Of a DNA stretch of 64,000 nucleotides, positions 41,706 through 53,873 are shown one piece after another. The position numbers and the translations under genes are program-made. The DNA is taken from contig NZ_KB889872.1 in NCBI RefSeq assembly GCF_000372805.1, positions 1 to 64,000 on the forward strand, read 5' to 3'. Origin of the DNA: Marinobacter gelidimuriae. Lineage in GTDB: Bacteria > Pseudomonadota > Gammaproteobacteria > Pseudomonadales > Oleiphilaceae. The notes under the pieces were generated by a model. That model did not search any database. It saw only the letters and a list, made by a program, of their open reading frames with translations, and was not told where the DNA came from. Within the stretch, counting starts at the first letter, position 1, and each line of letters begins with the position of its first letter.

Positions 41706-41776
41706 CAGCTGCGCTACTGCGTTCTGTCTGCCGGCTTTGAACCCTGACAAATTTCACCAAAAGAATGTTGAGTGCC

Positions 41777-42880
41777 ATGAAACTGACGATCAGCCGTGAA
41801 TCCCTGCTCACCCCGCTGCAAAGCATTGCCGGCGTGGTTGAAAAGAAACAGACCATGCCGGTGCTCTCCAACGTGTTGCTGGTAGCCGAGGACAACACCC
41901 TGACCCTGACCGGCACTAATATGGAAGTGGAGCTAGTAGCGCGCATCACTCCGGTTCATATAGATCAGCCTGGGCGTATAACGGTGCCGGCACGCAAGCT
42001 TGCGGACATTTGCCGCGCGCTGGGTGAGGAATCGCCCATCGAGCTGGACCAGCAGGGCGACCGCCTGCGTCTGCGCTGTGGCAAAAGCCACTTCACCCTG
42101 GCGACCTTGCCGGCCGAGCATTTTCCCAATGTGGAAGACGAAGCTGAGAGTTTCCGTTTGGAGCTGCCGCAAAAAGAGCTGCGGCGTATGTTCGATAGCA
42201 CCGCGTTTGCCATGGCTCAGCAGGATGTTCGTTATTACTTGAACGGTTTGCTGTTGGAAGTTGCGGCAGATCACGTTCGTACCGTAGCCACCGATGGTCA
42301 CCGCCTGGCGATGGCCCATCAGGATGTTGAAACCGGTTGCCCAGAGGCGCGTCAGGTGATCGTGCCGCGTAAAGGCGTGCTAGAGCTTGCGCGCTTACTG
42401 GATGACGTGGACACACCGGTCACCCTGGTGATTGGCGATAATCACTTGCGCGCAACCGTGGGCAGTTATACGTTCACGTCCAAGCTGATTGAGGGAAAAT
42501 TCCCCGATTACAACCGGGTTATCCCCCGCGGGGGCGACAAAGTAGTGTTGGCCGATCGCATTACCCTGAAGAATACTCTGCAGCGGGCAGGTATTCTGTC
42601 TCATGAAAATATTCGCGGTGTGCGTTTAAATCTGGCCGCCAATGAACTCCAGGTGTTTGCCAATAACCCGGACCAGGAACAGGCGGAAGACGCGTTGCCG
42701 GTAGATTATCAGGGTGAAACCCTGCAAATCGGCTTCAATGTCGGCTATCTGATAGACGTCATGAACGCGTTGGATGATGACCAGGTAAAGGTCACTTTGT
42801 CGAACCCTAATAGCAGCGCGTTAATCGAATCCCAGACGGATGCTCGTTGCCTCTATGTGGTTATGCCAATGCGTTTGTAG
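41777..42880 (+). CDS. dnaN: DNA polymerase III beta sliding clamp
   Basis: 367 aa from ATG 41777 (MKLTISRESLLTPLQ), equal to E. coli length; a second ATG at 41765 adds four residues. Three clamp domains are present and the C-terminus CLYVVMPMRL is typical, forming the partner-binding pocket. It follows dnaA by 71 bp, probably in one operon. Confidence 0.96.
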   Translation: MKLTISRESLLTPLQSIAGVVEKKQTMPVLSNVLLVAEDNTLTLTGTNMEVELVARITPVHIDQPGRITVPARKLADICRALGEESPIELDQQGDRLRLRCGKSHFTLATLPAEHFPNVEDEAESFRLELPQKELRRMFDSTAFAMAQQDVRYYLNGLLLEVAADHVRTVATDGHRLAMAHQDVETGCPEARQVIVPRKGVLELARLLDDVDTPVTLVIGDNHLRATVGSYTFTSKLIEGKFPDYNRVIPRGGDKVVLADRITLKNTLQRAGILSHENIRGVRLNLAANELQVFANNPDQEQAEDALPVDYQGETLQIGFNVGYLIDVMNALDDDQVKVTLSNPNSSALIESQTDARCLYVVMPMRL

Positions 42881-42990
42881 GTTGCCGCGGCACCCCACAA
42901 ACAGCCGGCGCGAGCACCCCGCGTATAGTCGGTGTATGCAACTCACGGATAAAAAGTTCTGAAAGGTTTTAATAACAGGAGTTCCGGGGC

Positions 42991-44265
42991 ATGGTCACAC
43001 GTTTAAAAGACGGTATAAAAGGTGCTTTTCGTATTGGTCAGACCATGAGCGTGCTCGGGCGTATTGGGTTTAACTGGGTGCGCGGTGACCGCCCCCCTGC
43101 TCCGCGTTTGTTGCGGCAGACCTTTGAGTCCCTTGGTGCCACCTATATAAAGCTGGGGCAATTCATTGCCAGCTCACCGACCTTTTTTCCGAAAGAGTAT
43201 GTGGAAGAGTTTCAGGGTTGCCTGGATAGCACCCCAAGCCTGCCGTATCGGGTGATCCGCAAAATCATTGAGGAAGAATTGGGCCGTCCGGTGGAAGAGG
43301 TGTTCACAGATATAGATCCGGTAGCCTTGGCCTCGGCATCCATCGCCCAGGTGCATGTCGCGAGGTTGATCAGCGGCGAAGAAGTGGTTATCAAGGTGCA
43401 AAAGCCCGGCGTGCGCAATATTCTGCTCACGGACCTGAACTTTTTGTACGTATCTGCCCGAATCCTTGAAACTTTAGCTCCAAAGCTGTCGTGGACATCG
43501 TTATCCGATATTGTTGATGAAATTCAGCGCACGATGATGGAAGAGTGCGATTTTATCAAGGAAGCCAATAACCTTGAGGTTTTCAGGCAGTTTCTACACG
43601 ACACTCATAACACCGACGCCACCGTGCCCAAGGTGTATGAGCAGTGTAGCTCCCGCCGCATTTTAATAATGGAACGTTTTTACGGTGTTCCTTTGACCGA
43701 TCTGGACAGTATTCGCGGATACACAAACAATCCGGAAGGAACCCTGATTACTGCCATGAACACCTGGTTTTCCAGCCTTACGCAATGCGATTTTTTTCAC
43801 GCCGATGTACACGCCGGTAATCTGATGGTGTTGCGCGACGGTCGGGTTGGGTTTATCGACTTCGGGATAGTTGGGCGAATTTCGCCCGACACCTGGCAGG
43901 CGGTGAACGATTTTATTCAGACTGTGCTGGTGGGCAATTTCGACGGCATGGCCGATGCAATGATCCGCATTGGGGTTACTCGACACACGGTTGAAGCCAG
44001 TTTGCTTGCTAATGATTTGCGCACGCTTTACTCTAAGATGGATCAGATGGTGCCAGATACCGTTGCTTACACGGCGGACCGGGCCGAAGACGACGTAAAT
44101 CATCTGCTGATGGATATGGTCAAAGTAGGGGAAAGCCATGGGCTGCACTTCCCGCGGGAATTTGCGTTGCTGTTGAAGCAATTTTTGTATTTTGACCGTT
44201 ACGTACACATATTGGCGCCGGAAATGGACATGTTCATGGACGACCGCTTAAAGATGTTGCACTAG
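42991..44265 (+). CDS. ABC1/UbiB-family atypical kinase-like protein
   Basis: 424 aa. ABC1/AarF/UbiB fold: the family KxGQ motif is TYIKLGQFIASSPTFFP (K54, G56, Q57), ASASIAQVHVA is the Ala-rich loop replacing the P-loop, VVIKVQKPGV has the invariant Lys, and DVHAGNLMVLRDG followed by FIDFGIVG supplies the metal-binding Asn and Asp. UbiB proteins act in ubiquinone biosynthesis or lipid handling as ATPases. No C-terminal membrane helices are evident, unlike UbiB itself, so it is a paralogue of unknown role. It lies between dnaN and recF, which are normally adjacent. GGAG stands upstream of ATG 42991. Confidence 0.85.
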   Translation: MVTRLKDGIKGAFRIGQTMSVLGRIGFNWVRGDRPPAPRLLRQTFESLGATYIKLGQFIASSPTFFPKEYVEEFQGCLDSTPSLPYRVIRKIIEEELGRPVEEVFTDIDPVALASASIAQVHVARLISGEEVVIKVQKPGVRNILLTDLNFLYVSARILETLAPKLSWTSLSDIVDEIQRTMMEECDFIKEANNLEVFRQFLHDTHNTDATVPKVYEQCSSRRILIMERFYGVPLTDLDSIRGYTNNPEGTLITAMNTWFSSLTQCDFFHADVHAGNLMVLRDGRVGFIDFGIVGRISPDTWQAVNDFIQTVLVGNFDGMADAMIRIGVTRHTVEASLLANDLRTLYSKMDQMVPDTVAYTADRAEDDVNHLLMDMVKVGESHGLHFPREFALLLKQFLYFDRYVHILAPEMDMFMDDRLKMLH

Positions 44266-44288
44266 GGGCTTTGGCCCTTAGTTTTTTT

Positions 44289-47991
<3,703 letters not shown>

Positions 47992-48010
47992 TCTTTCTAA
48001 AATTCGGGAT

Positions 48011-48048
48011 AAAAAAACGGCGAAGATTTACATCTTCGCCGTTTTTTT
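48011..48048. terminator. Bidirectional terminator between gyrB and the VC0807-type gene
   Basis: A 17-bp perfect inverted repeat (AAAAAAACGGCGAAGAT and its complement) with loop TTAC. Each strand ends in seven T, so it can stop both convergent genes. Confidence 0.92.
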
Positions 48049-48064
48049 ATACTTGAAATTTACT

Positions 48065-48787
48065 TTATTTATCAGCTAGATGAGAAGCCATTACCTGTTC
48101 TAACTTATAACCCGTCAAGCGGCTGATGGTGCGCCACAAATACCAGAAAATAAGCATCATCATCACCATAGAAGGAATGGCAATCATCGGATAGCTGACC
48201 AGCGTCATTCTCCCCAGTTCCTCGTTGAACGCTTGGGTGCCGGCGTCACTGGTCACAATCCAGCGTGCAAGCACGTAGTTCATGATGGATGAGAACAGAA
48301 AAGTAGCGGCAAAAAAGTAGCTGGCGTTCAGCAACCGGGCTTCAAATTCTGCGACTTTGCCCTTCTCTGCCAACGTTTGGTGAATCTTATCCACGTCCAG
48401 CACGTTGGGGTTGTACAGCAAGGTGCGCACCAGTGGGTAACGGGTGCGTGTAGACACCAGCACTGCCAGACCAATCACCGCAGGCACCGCGGCTTCTTTG
48501 ATGGCCAGCCAGCCGGCGTCCAGTTCCAGCAAGCCAATGCCGCCGGTGAGGGTCACACTGATTATCCCCAACAGGGCGATAAAGTTCTTTTTTCCATAGC
48601 GAATTAATTCAAACAGACCCCAGCCCAGGGGAAACGCCAGGCCAACAATCAGCGCATTTACGCTGCCCAGGTATTCATCGCCGCTGAACTTCATCAGAAT
48701 AACGGAAGGGATAACAATACTGACCAGCAGGTCTATCCAGGGCCTGGGTTTGTGATCGGATACAGATGCAGTATTCGGTGACGTCAT
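48065..48787 (-). CDS. VC0807-family membrane protein
   Basis: 240 aa with about six hydrophobic helices (WIDLLVSIVIPSVILMKFSG, ALIVGLAFPLGWGLFELI, ISVTLTGGIGLLELD, AAVPAVIGLAVLVSTRTRYP, FFAATFLFSSIMNYVLARWI and a C-terminal pair). It matches a family of uncharacterised integral membrane proteins named after Vibrio VC0807; no function is established. Convergent to gyrB and apparently monocistronic. Confidence 0.75.
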   Translation of the reverse strand: MTSPNTASVSDHKPRPWIDLLVSIVIPSVILMKFSGDEYLGSVNALIVGLAFPLGWGLFELIRYGKKNFIALLGIISVTLTGGIGLLELDAGWLAIKEAAVPAVIGLAVLVSTRTRYPLVRTLLYNPNVLDVDKIHQTLAEKGKVAEFEARLLNASYFFAATFLFSSIMNYVLARWIVTSDAGTQAFNEELGRMTLVSYPMIAIPSMVMMMLIFWYLWRTISRLTGYKLEQVMASHLADK

Positions 48788-48934
48788 GATTCTGCCTGGT
48801 TAATGAAACGGCGACGAGGCTGGCAAAGTTACGCGAGCCTCACTGGGCACAGTATACGAGAAATAAGGGCACCTGGGTAAATACGCCGAGCCTGGCACGG
48901 TCGATTCAATTTCTGGTGACTAACAGACACAAAA

Positions 48935-48957
48935 AAGCCGGGCACTTTGCCCGGCTT
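48935..48957 (-). terminator. Terminator of gabT
   Basis: Arms AAGCCGGGCA and TGCCCGGCTT with a 3-base loop, followed on the minus strand by a T run. It lies 22 bp after the gabT stop. Confidence 0.88.
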
Positions 48958-48978
48958 ATCAGAGTAAGCGAGTGCGGA

Positions 48979-50256
48979 TTAGGCGCCAGCTTCTTTCAAA
49001 CACTGCTCCAAAATGGCCAAACCTTCTTCCAGTACCTCGTCTTCGATGGTAACCGGCATCAGAAAACGTAGCGTGTTGCCGTACAAACCACAGCCAAGCA
49101 AAATCAACCCTTTGGCTTTGGCAAGTTTGGTAATAGCTCCGACCAGCTCTGGCATGGGTTTGTGGGTATCTTTACTTTCTACCAATTCAAACGCGGCCAT
49201 GGAACCCAGGGTACGCACGTTGTCAACGTGGGCAAACTGCTCCTGCCACTGGCTGAAGCGTTGGTTCAGTTTTTCGCCCAGGCGCTGGCTTTTGCCCAGA
49301 ATATCCTCGGTCTCGAATACTTCAAACACCGCTAGCGCAGCTGCACAGGCAGTGGGGCTGCCGGCGTAGGTGCCGCCCAAAGAGTTGGGACCACACGAGT
49401 CCATGATTTTGTCGGTGCCCACAATGGCAGAAATTGGCATACCGTCGGCCATGCTCTTGGCCATGGTCATCATGTCTGGTTCAACGCCTGTGTGCTCAAT
49501 TGCAAACATCTTGCCGGTACGGCCAAACCCGCTTTGTACTTCATCCACAATCAACACGATGCCGTTGTCATCGCAGATTGTGCGCAGGGCTTTCATAAAG
49601 CTGGTAGGTGCCGGGTAGAAGCCGCCCTCGCCCAATACGGGTTCAATAACAATGGCGGCGGTGTTGCGGGCCGGTGAGTCCGCTTTCATGGTCATGGCCA
49701 GGCCACGCAGCGCTTCGTCTTCGCTGACGCCGTGATAGGGCACTGGATAGGGAGCCCGGTACACCATGCCCGGCATGGGGCCGAAGTCGGTCTGGTAAGG
49801 AGCCGCTTTGCCGTTCATTGCCATGGTCATGAAGGTGCGGCCGTGATAGCCGCCATCGAAACAAATCACGTTAGTGCGACCGGTCGCTGCGCGGGCAATC
49901 TTCACCGCGTTTTCCAGGGCTTCGGCTCCGGAATTGGCCAGCATAACTTTGGCGTGGCCGCGAACAGGTACCACGTCGCTGAGTTTCTGCGCCAGCCGCA
50001 CATAGCCCTCGTAGGGCATGACCGTCTGGCAAGTGTGCATTAGTTTGTCCAGCTGGGCTTTTATTGCTTCCACCACTTTCGGATGGCGGTGGCCGATGTT
50101 CAGCACGCCAATACCGCCGGCGAAGTCGATCATGCGTTTGCCGTCTGCATCCCACAGCTCGGCGTTGGTGGCATGGTCTGCAAACTGCTCGTTGGGGCTT
50201 GCGGCTCCGGCGGCTACGTAACGTTCTTTAAGTGCTTGAAGTTCTTTGTTACTCAC
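48979..50256 (-). CDS. gabT: 4-aminobutyrate aminotransferase GabT
   Basis: 425 aa PLP enzyme that transfers the amino group of GABA to 2-oxoglutarate, giving succinate semialdehyde. It shows the class-III features ANSGAEALENAVKIARAATG, CFDGGYHGRT, IVDEVQSGFGRTGKMF with D238, and the PLP Lys K267 in MAKSMADGMPISAIVG. A succinate-semialdehyde dehydrogenase gene (gabD), a frequent neighbour, is absent. Could also use 5-aminovalerate. Confidence 0.9.
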   Translation of the reverse strand: MSNKELQALKERYVAAGAASPNEQFADHATNAELWDADGKRMIDFAGGIGVLNIGHRHPKVVEAIKAQLDKLMHTCQTVMPYEGYVRLAQKLSDVVPVRGHAKVMLANSGAEALENAVKIARAATGRTNVICFDGGYHGRTFMTMAMNGKAAPYQTDFGPMPGMVYRAPYPVPYHGVSEDEALRGLAMTMKADSPARNTAAIVIEPVLGEGGFYPAPTSFMKALRTICDDNGIVLIVDEVQSGFGRTGKMFAIEHTGVEPDMMTMAKSMADGMPISAIVGTDKIMDSCGPNSLGGTYAGSPTACAAALAVFEVFETEDILGKSQRLGEKLNQRFSQWQEQFAHVDNVRTLGSMAAFELVESKDTHKPMPELVGAITKLAKAKGLILLGCGLYGNTLRFLMPVTIEDEVLEEGLAILEQCLKEAGA

Positions 50257-50355
50257 GTTGCTGTTCTCCCTGAGTGGGTATATTTGGACGAACCTGGATT
50301 AAATTTGGTTCGATTTATTGCAAAATTATGAGAGCTACGGTAGCACAAAACAACG

Positions 50356-52116
50356 CTATTCTCCAGTTTGGCTGCGGAACTGGAGCTGCGCCAGGCGCTG
50401 GTAGAGGCTGTTTTCCTGCATTAATTGCTGATGGCTGCCCACCGCCAGTAAACGGCCTTGGTCAAACACCGCAATGCGATCTGCATCCCGCACCGTGGCC
50501 AGGCGGTGGGCAATCACCAGCGTGGTACGGCCGGTTGTGAGTGCTGGCATGGCCTGCTGAACCAGGTTCTCGCTATGGGCATCCAGCGCGCTGGTGGCTT
50601 CGTCTAGCAGCAGAATGGGAGCATCCGCCAATAGCGCACGGGCAATGGCCAGGCGTTGCTTCTGGCCACCGGACAGCCCCAACCCGCCATCACCCAGTCG
50701 GGTTTGGTAGCCGTCGGGTAGAGCCACGATAAACTCATGGGCGTGGGCAATGCCGGCGGCCTCTTCGACATCTGCCTGAGTCGCCTGCGGACGTGCGTAG
50801 CGAATGTTATCGGCAACCGTACCGTGGAACAGCGCAGGGTTCTGTGGCACCAAGGCAAAGCAGCAGCGCAGGGCTTGCAGTGATACATCACGGGTATCCG
50901 TGCCATCAATGCGCACGCAGCCGCCGCTGGGTTGATAAAAGTGTAGCAGTAGATCAAACAAGGTGGATTTGCCCGCCCCTGATGGTCCCACGATCGCTAA
51001 CGTCTCGCCTGCCCGCACCTCAAGGCACACGTCCTGCAGGGCGGGTTGAGCACTGCGGCCCGGGTAGCTGAACGTCAGGTGTTCAAGACGTATTCCACCT
51101 TTTACCGGCTGAGGAAACTGCTCGGGTAAATCGACCGCGCGCTGAAACTCAGACTTGGTCTGCAATAGTTCGAACAGTCGTGCGGCCGACCCTGCCGCCC
51201 GTTGCAGTTCTCCGATCACTTCGCTGATGGCGCCGGCGGCAACACCTACTAATAAGCTGTAAAATACAAAGGCGGCCAGCTCGCCTGGTGTAATGCGGCC
51301 GTAAATCACATCCAGACCCCCAATCCAGATCACCACGCCCACCGCTCCCATCACCAGAGTAATGGCCATGGTGGTTAGCCAGGCGCGCTGGCGAATGCGG
51401 GCATGGGCGATATCAAAGGCGTTTTCAGAAACTTCAGAAAAATGCTGGCGGTCGTGGGGCTGATGGTTAAACGCCTGCACGGTTTTTATCTGGGTTAAAT
51501 TTTCGCCCACGTAGCTGCCCACATCGGCTACCCGGTCTTGGCTTAAGCGCGACAGCTGCCGCACGCGGCGGCCAAAAATAACGATGGGCACAATCACCAG
51601 CGGAAAACCCAGCACTATTACTGACGCCAGCTTGGCGTTGGTGATAAACAACAGCAGCAAACCGCCGACCAGCATCAGCGCGTTTCGCAGCGCAATCGAC
51701 ACCGTGGAGCCAATCACTGATTGCAGCACCGTGGTATCAGCCGTAAATCGCGACTGTATTTCCAGCGCCCGGTTGCTCTCGAAAAATCCTGGGTTCAGAT
51801 CAATCAAGTGGTTGAACACCCGTTTACGGATATCGGCGACTACCCGCTCGCCAATCCACGACACCAGATAAAACCGGGCGAAAGAACCCGCCGCCAGGCC
51901 AAGAACCAAAACAAAAAACAGTCCCACAGCCCGCGCCAGATTGGCCGGTGACTCGGTGGCCAACCCTTGGTCCACCAGAATACGTAGCCCCTGACCTAAT
52001 CCAAGGGTGATTCCCGCCGTAATAACTAGGGCCACTATCGCACCAGCAACGGCTTTGCGATAGGGATGAATAAACCCGACAACCAGTTTCAAAGCCTCGC
52101 GATGAACGGTGTTGAT
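50356..52116 (-). CDS. ABC exporter, MsbA/ABCB type (possible ATC start)
   Basis: About 578-586 aa half-transporter: six membrane helices, then an ATPase with VGPSGAGKSTLFDLLL, LGLSGGQKQRLAIARALL and ILLLDEATSALDAH. Family members export lipids or drugs; the substrate here is unknown. The start is unclear. No ATG or GTG lies near the expected N-terminus. TTG 52092 has only GAGG 3 bases away. A perfect AGGAGG at 52123-52128 stands 6 bases before an in-frame ATC at 52116, giving an N-terminus (x)NTVHREALKLVVGF. I give the ATC boundary as the outer limit. Divergent from the Atm1-like exporter at 52225. Confidence 0.85.
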   Translation of the reverse strand: MNTVHREALKLVVGFIHPYRKAVAGAIVALVITAGITLGLGQGLRILVDQGLATESPANLARAVGLFFVLVLGLAAGSFARFYLVSWIGERVVADIRKRVFNHLIDLNPGFFESNRALEIQSRFTADTTVLQSVIGSTVSIALRNALMLVGGLLLLFITNAKLASVIVLGFPLVIVPIVIFGRRVRQLSRLSQDRVADVGSYVGENLTQIKTVQAFNHQPHDRQHFSEVSENAFDIAHARIRQRAWLTTMAITLVMGAVGVVIWIGGLDVIYGRITPGELAAFVFYSLLVGVAAGAISEVIGELQRAAGSAARLFELLQTKSEFQRAVDLPEQFPQPVKGGIRLEHLTFSYPGRSAQPALQDVCLEVRAGETLAIVGPSGAGKSTLFDLLLHFYQPSGGCVRIDGTDTRDVSLQALRCCFALVPQNPALFHGTVADNIRYARPQATQADVEEAAGIAHAHEFIVALPDGYQTRLGDGGLGLSGGQKQRLAIARALLADAPILLLDEATSALDAHSENLVQQAMPALTTGRTTLVIAHRLATVRDADRIAVFDQGRLLAVGSHQQLMQENSLYQRLAQLQFRSQTGE

Positions 52117-52224
52117 AGTGTGCCTCCTGATGAGTGGGTACTGTAAACTCCCGCAGACTTACGATCTGTATTGCCAAAGGGTTTATCATACGCCCCTCTG
52201 CTCTGTGACCATTAAGGAATCTCT

Positions 52225-53844
52225 GTGCGCCCCTACGCCGATAACGACTACCCTGCCAACCATAAGCCGGACTGGAAAATCATCGCCGGCCTGTGGCCCT
52301 ACCTGGCGGAATACCGTGGCCGGGTGATACTGGCGGTCAGCATGCTGATCATGGCGAAAGTGGCCATAGTCACTACGCCGATTGCATTGAAATACATCGT
52401 CGATTATCTGGATCAAAATCGTGGCGCTGACATGGTGCTGTGGATCCCGCTGATGTTAGTGCTGGCCTATGGCGCGCTGCGTTTTGGTAGCACCCTGTTC
52501 AATATTGTGCCCACCCTGCTCGAAATCGCGATGGTGGCAGGCATTCTGCTGGTCGCCTTCAACGTCAGTTACGTGCTGGCGATACTGGTGTCAGTGGTGG
52601 TATTCGTGGTTTTTTCTATCCGCGTGACCGAATGGCGCACGGCCTTCGTGCGCGAAGCCAACAACCGCGACAACCAGTCTAACTCCCGTGCTATCGACAG
52701 CCTGCTGAACTACGAAACCGTTAAATACTTTAATAACGAGCGCTTTGAAGCCGAGCAATACGACGAAGATCTGGATTTGTGGGAGCAGGCGAGGCTTAAA
52801 AACCGCACGTCTATGGCGGTGCTGAACATTGGCCAGGCGTTTATTATTGGGTCCTCTATGGTGGCCATTATGGCCATGGCCGTACGCGAAGTGGCCAGTG
52901 GGCAGATGACCCTGGGCGACTTCACCATGGTGAATGCCTACCTGATCCAGTTGTTCATTCCGCTGAATGCTTTGGGGTTTGTGTACCGCGAAATTCGCCA
53001 GTCACTGGTGAATGTAGAGCGCCTGTTCGGTTTATTGGGCGACAAGCCGGCGATTGAAGACGCCGCCGATGCCAAAGCCCTGGCGATCACAAAAGGTGAC
53101 GTGCAATTCCACGACGTGCGCTTCAGCTACCATCAGGAACGGGCCATTTTGAAAGGCGTGAACATCACCATACCCGCAGGCCACACCATTGCGGTAGTTG
53201 GCGCCAGCGGTGCTGGTAAATCCACCTTGGCACGGCTGCTGTTCCGCTTTTTTGATGTAAACAGCGGCAGCATCACCATTGATGGGCAAGACATTCGCAA
53301 CATTACCCAAGATAGCCTGCGCTCGGCCATTGGTGTGGTGCCGCAAGACACCGTGCTGTTCAACGACACCCTTTACAGCAACCTGGCCTACGGCCGCCCC
53401 GGCGCCAGCGAAGCCGAAATACACCACGCGGTCCGCCAGGCCAACCTGGATGGGTTTATCCGTAGCCTGCCGGATGGCTATAGCACCAGAGTGGGTGAAC
53501 GTGGACTGAAGCTTTCCGGTGGCGAAAAACAACGCGTTGCCATTGCTCGTGTATTACTGAAAAACCCGCCGTTGCTGATTTTGGACGAAGCCACTTCATC
53601 GCTGGACTCGATCTCTGAACAGGCCATTCTGGATGCCCTTAACGAGGTTACCCAACAGCGCACGACGTTGGTAATCGCGCACCGCCTATCCACTGTGCGC
53701 GACGCCGACACCATTCTGGTGATGGACGAGGGCCAGATTGTGGAGAGCGGTGGGCATAATGAGTTGCTGGCGAAAGATGGTTACTACGCAAGGCTTTGGT
53801 TACAGCAACAGCATAGCGATGATGAAACATCAGCAGAGAATTAA
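52225..53844 (+). CDS. ABC exporter of the Atm1/HMT1 class with an internal in-frame deletion
   Basis: 539 aa, while the class is about 600. The ATPase domain is complete: VGASGAGKSTLARLLFRFFD, LKLSGGEKQRVAIARVLL, LILDEATSSLDSISE. In the membrane domain, GALRFGSTLFN (residues 84-93) is followed directly by IVPTLLEIAMVAGILL. In normal family members these are separated by about 60 residues (the RDVVFA...RQTGG...DIERGTRGISFLL region, which ends in another LFN). The deletion probably arose between two LFN-encoding stretches (52495-52503). The lost part includes a transmembrane and coupling segment, so function is doubtful. Normal role: export of glutathione-linked species or lipids. Confidence 0.83.
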   Translation: MRPYADNDYPANHKPDWKIIAGLWPYLAEYRGRVILAVSMLIMAKVAIVTTPIALKYIVDYLDQNRGADMVLWIPLMLVLAYGALRFGSTLFNIVPTLLEIAMVAGILLVAFNVSYVLAILVSVVVFVVFSIRVTEWRTAFVREANNRDNQSNSRAIDSLLNYETVKYFNNERFEAEQYDEDLDLWEQARLKNRTSMAVLNIGQAFIIGSSMVAIMAMAVREVASGQMTLGDFTMVNAYLIQLFIPLNALGFVYREIRQSLVNVERLFGLLGDKPAIEDAADAKALAITKGDVQFHDVRFSYHQERAILKGVNITIPAGHTIAVVGASGAGKSTLARLLFRFFDVNSGSITIDGQDIRNITQDSLRSAIGVVPQDTVLFNDTLYSNLAYGRPGASEAEIHHAVRQANLDGFIRSLPDGYSTRVGERGLKLSGGEKQRVAIARVLLKNPPLLILDEATSSLDSISEQAILDALNEVTQQRTTLVIAHRLSTVRDADTILVMDEGQIVESGGHNELLAKDGYYARLWLQQQHSDDETSAEN

Positions 53845-53873
53845 ATGCCAGCGTCACCGCCATAGCAGCATTA

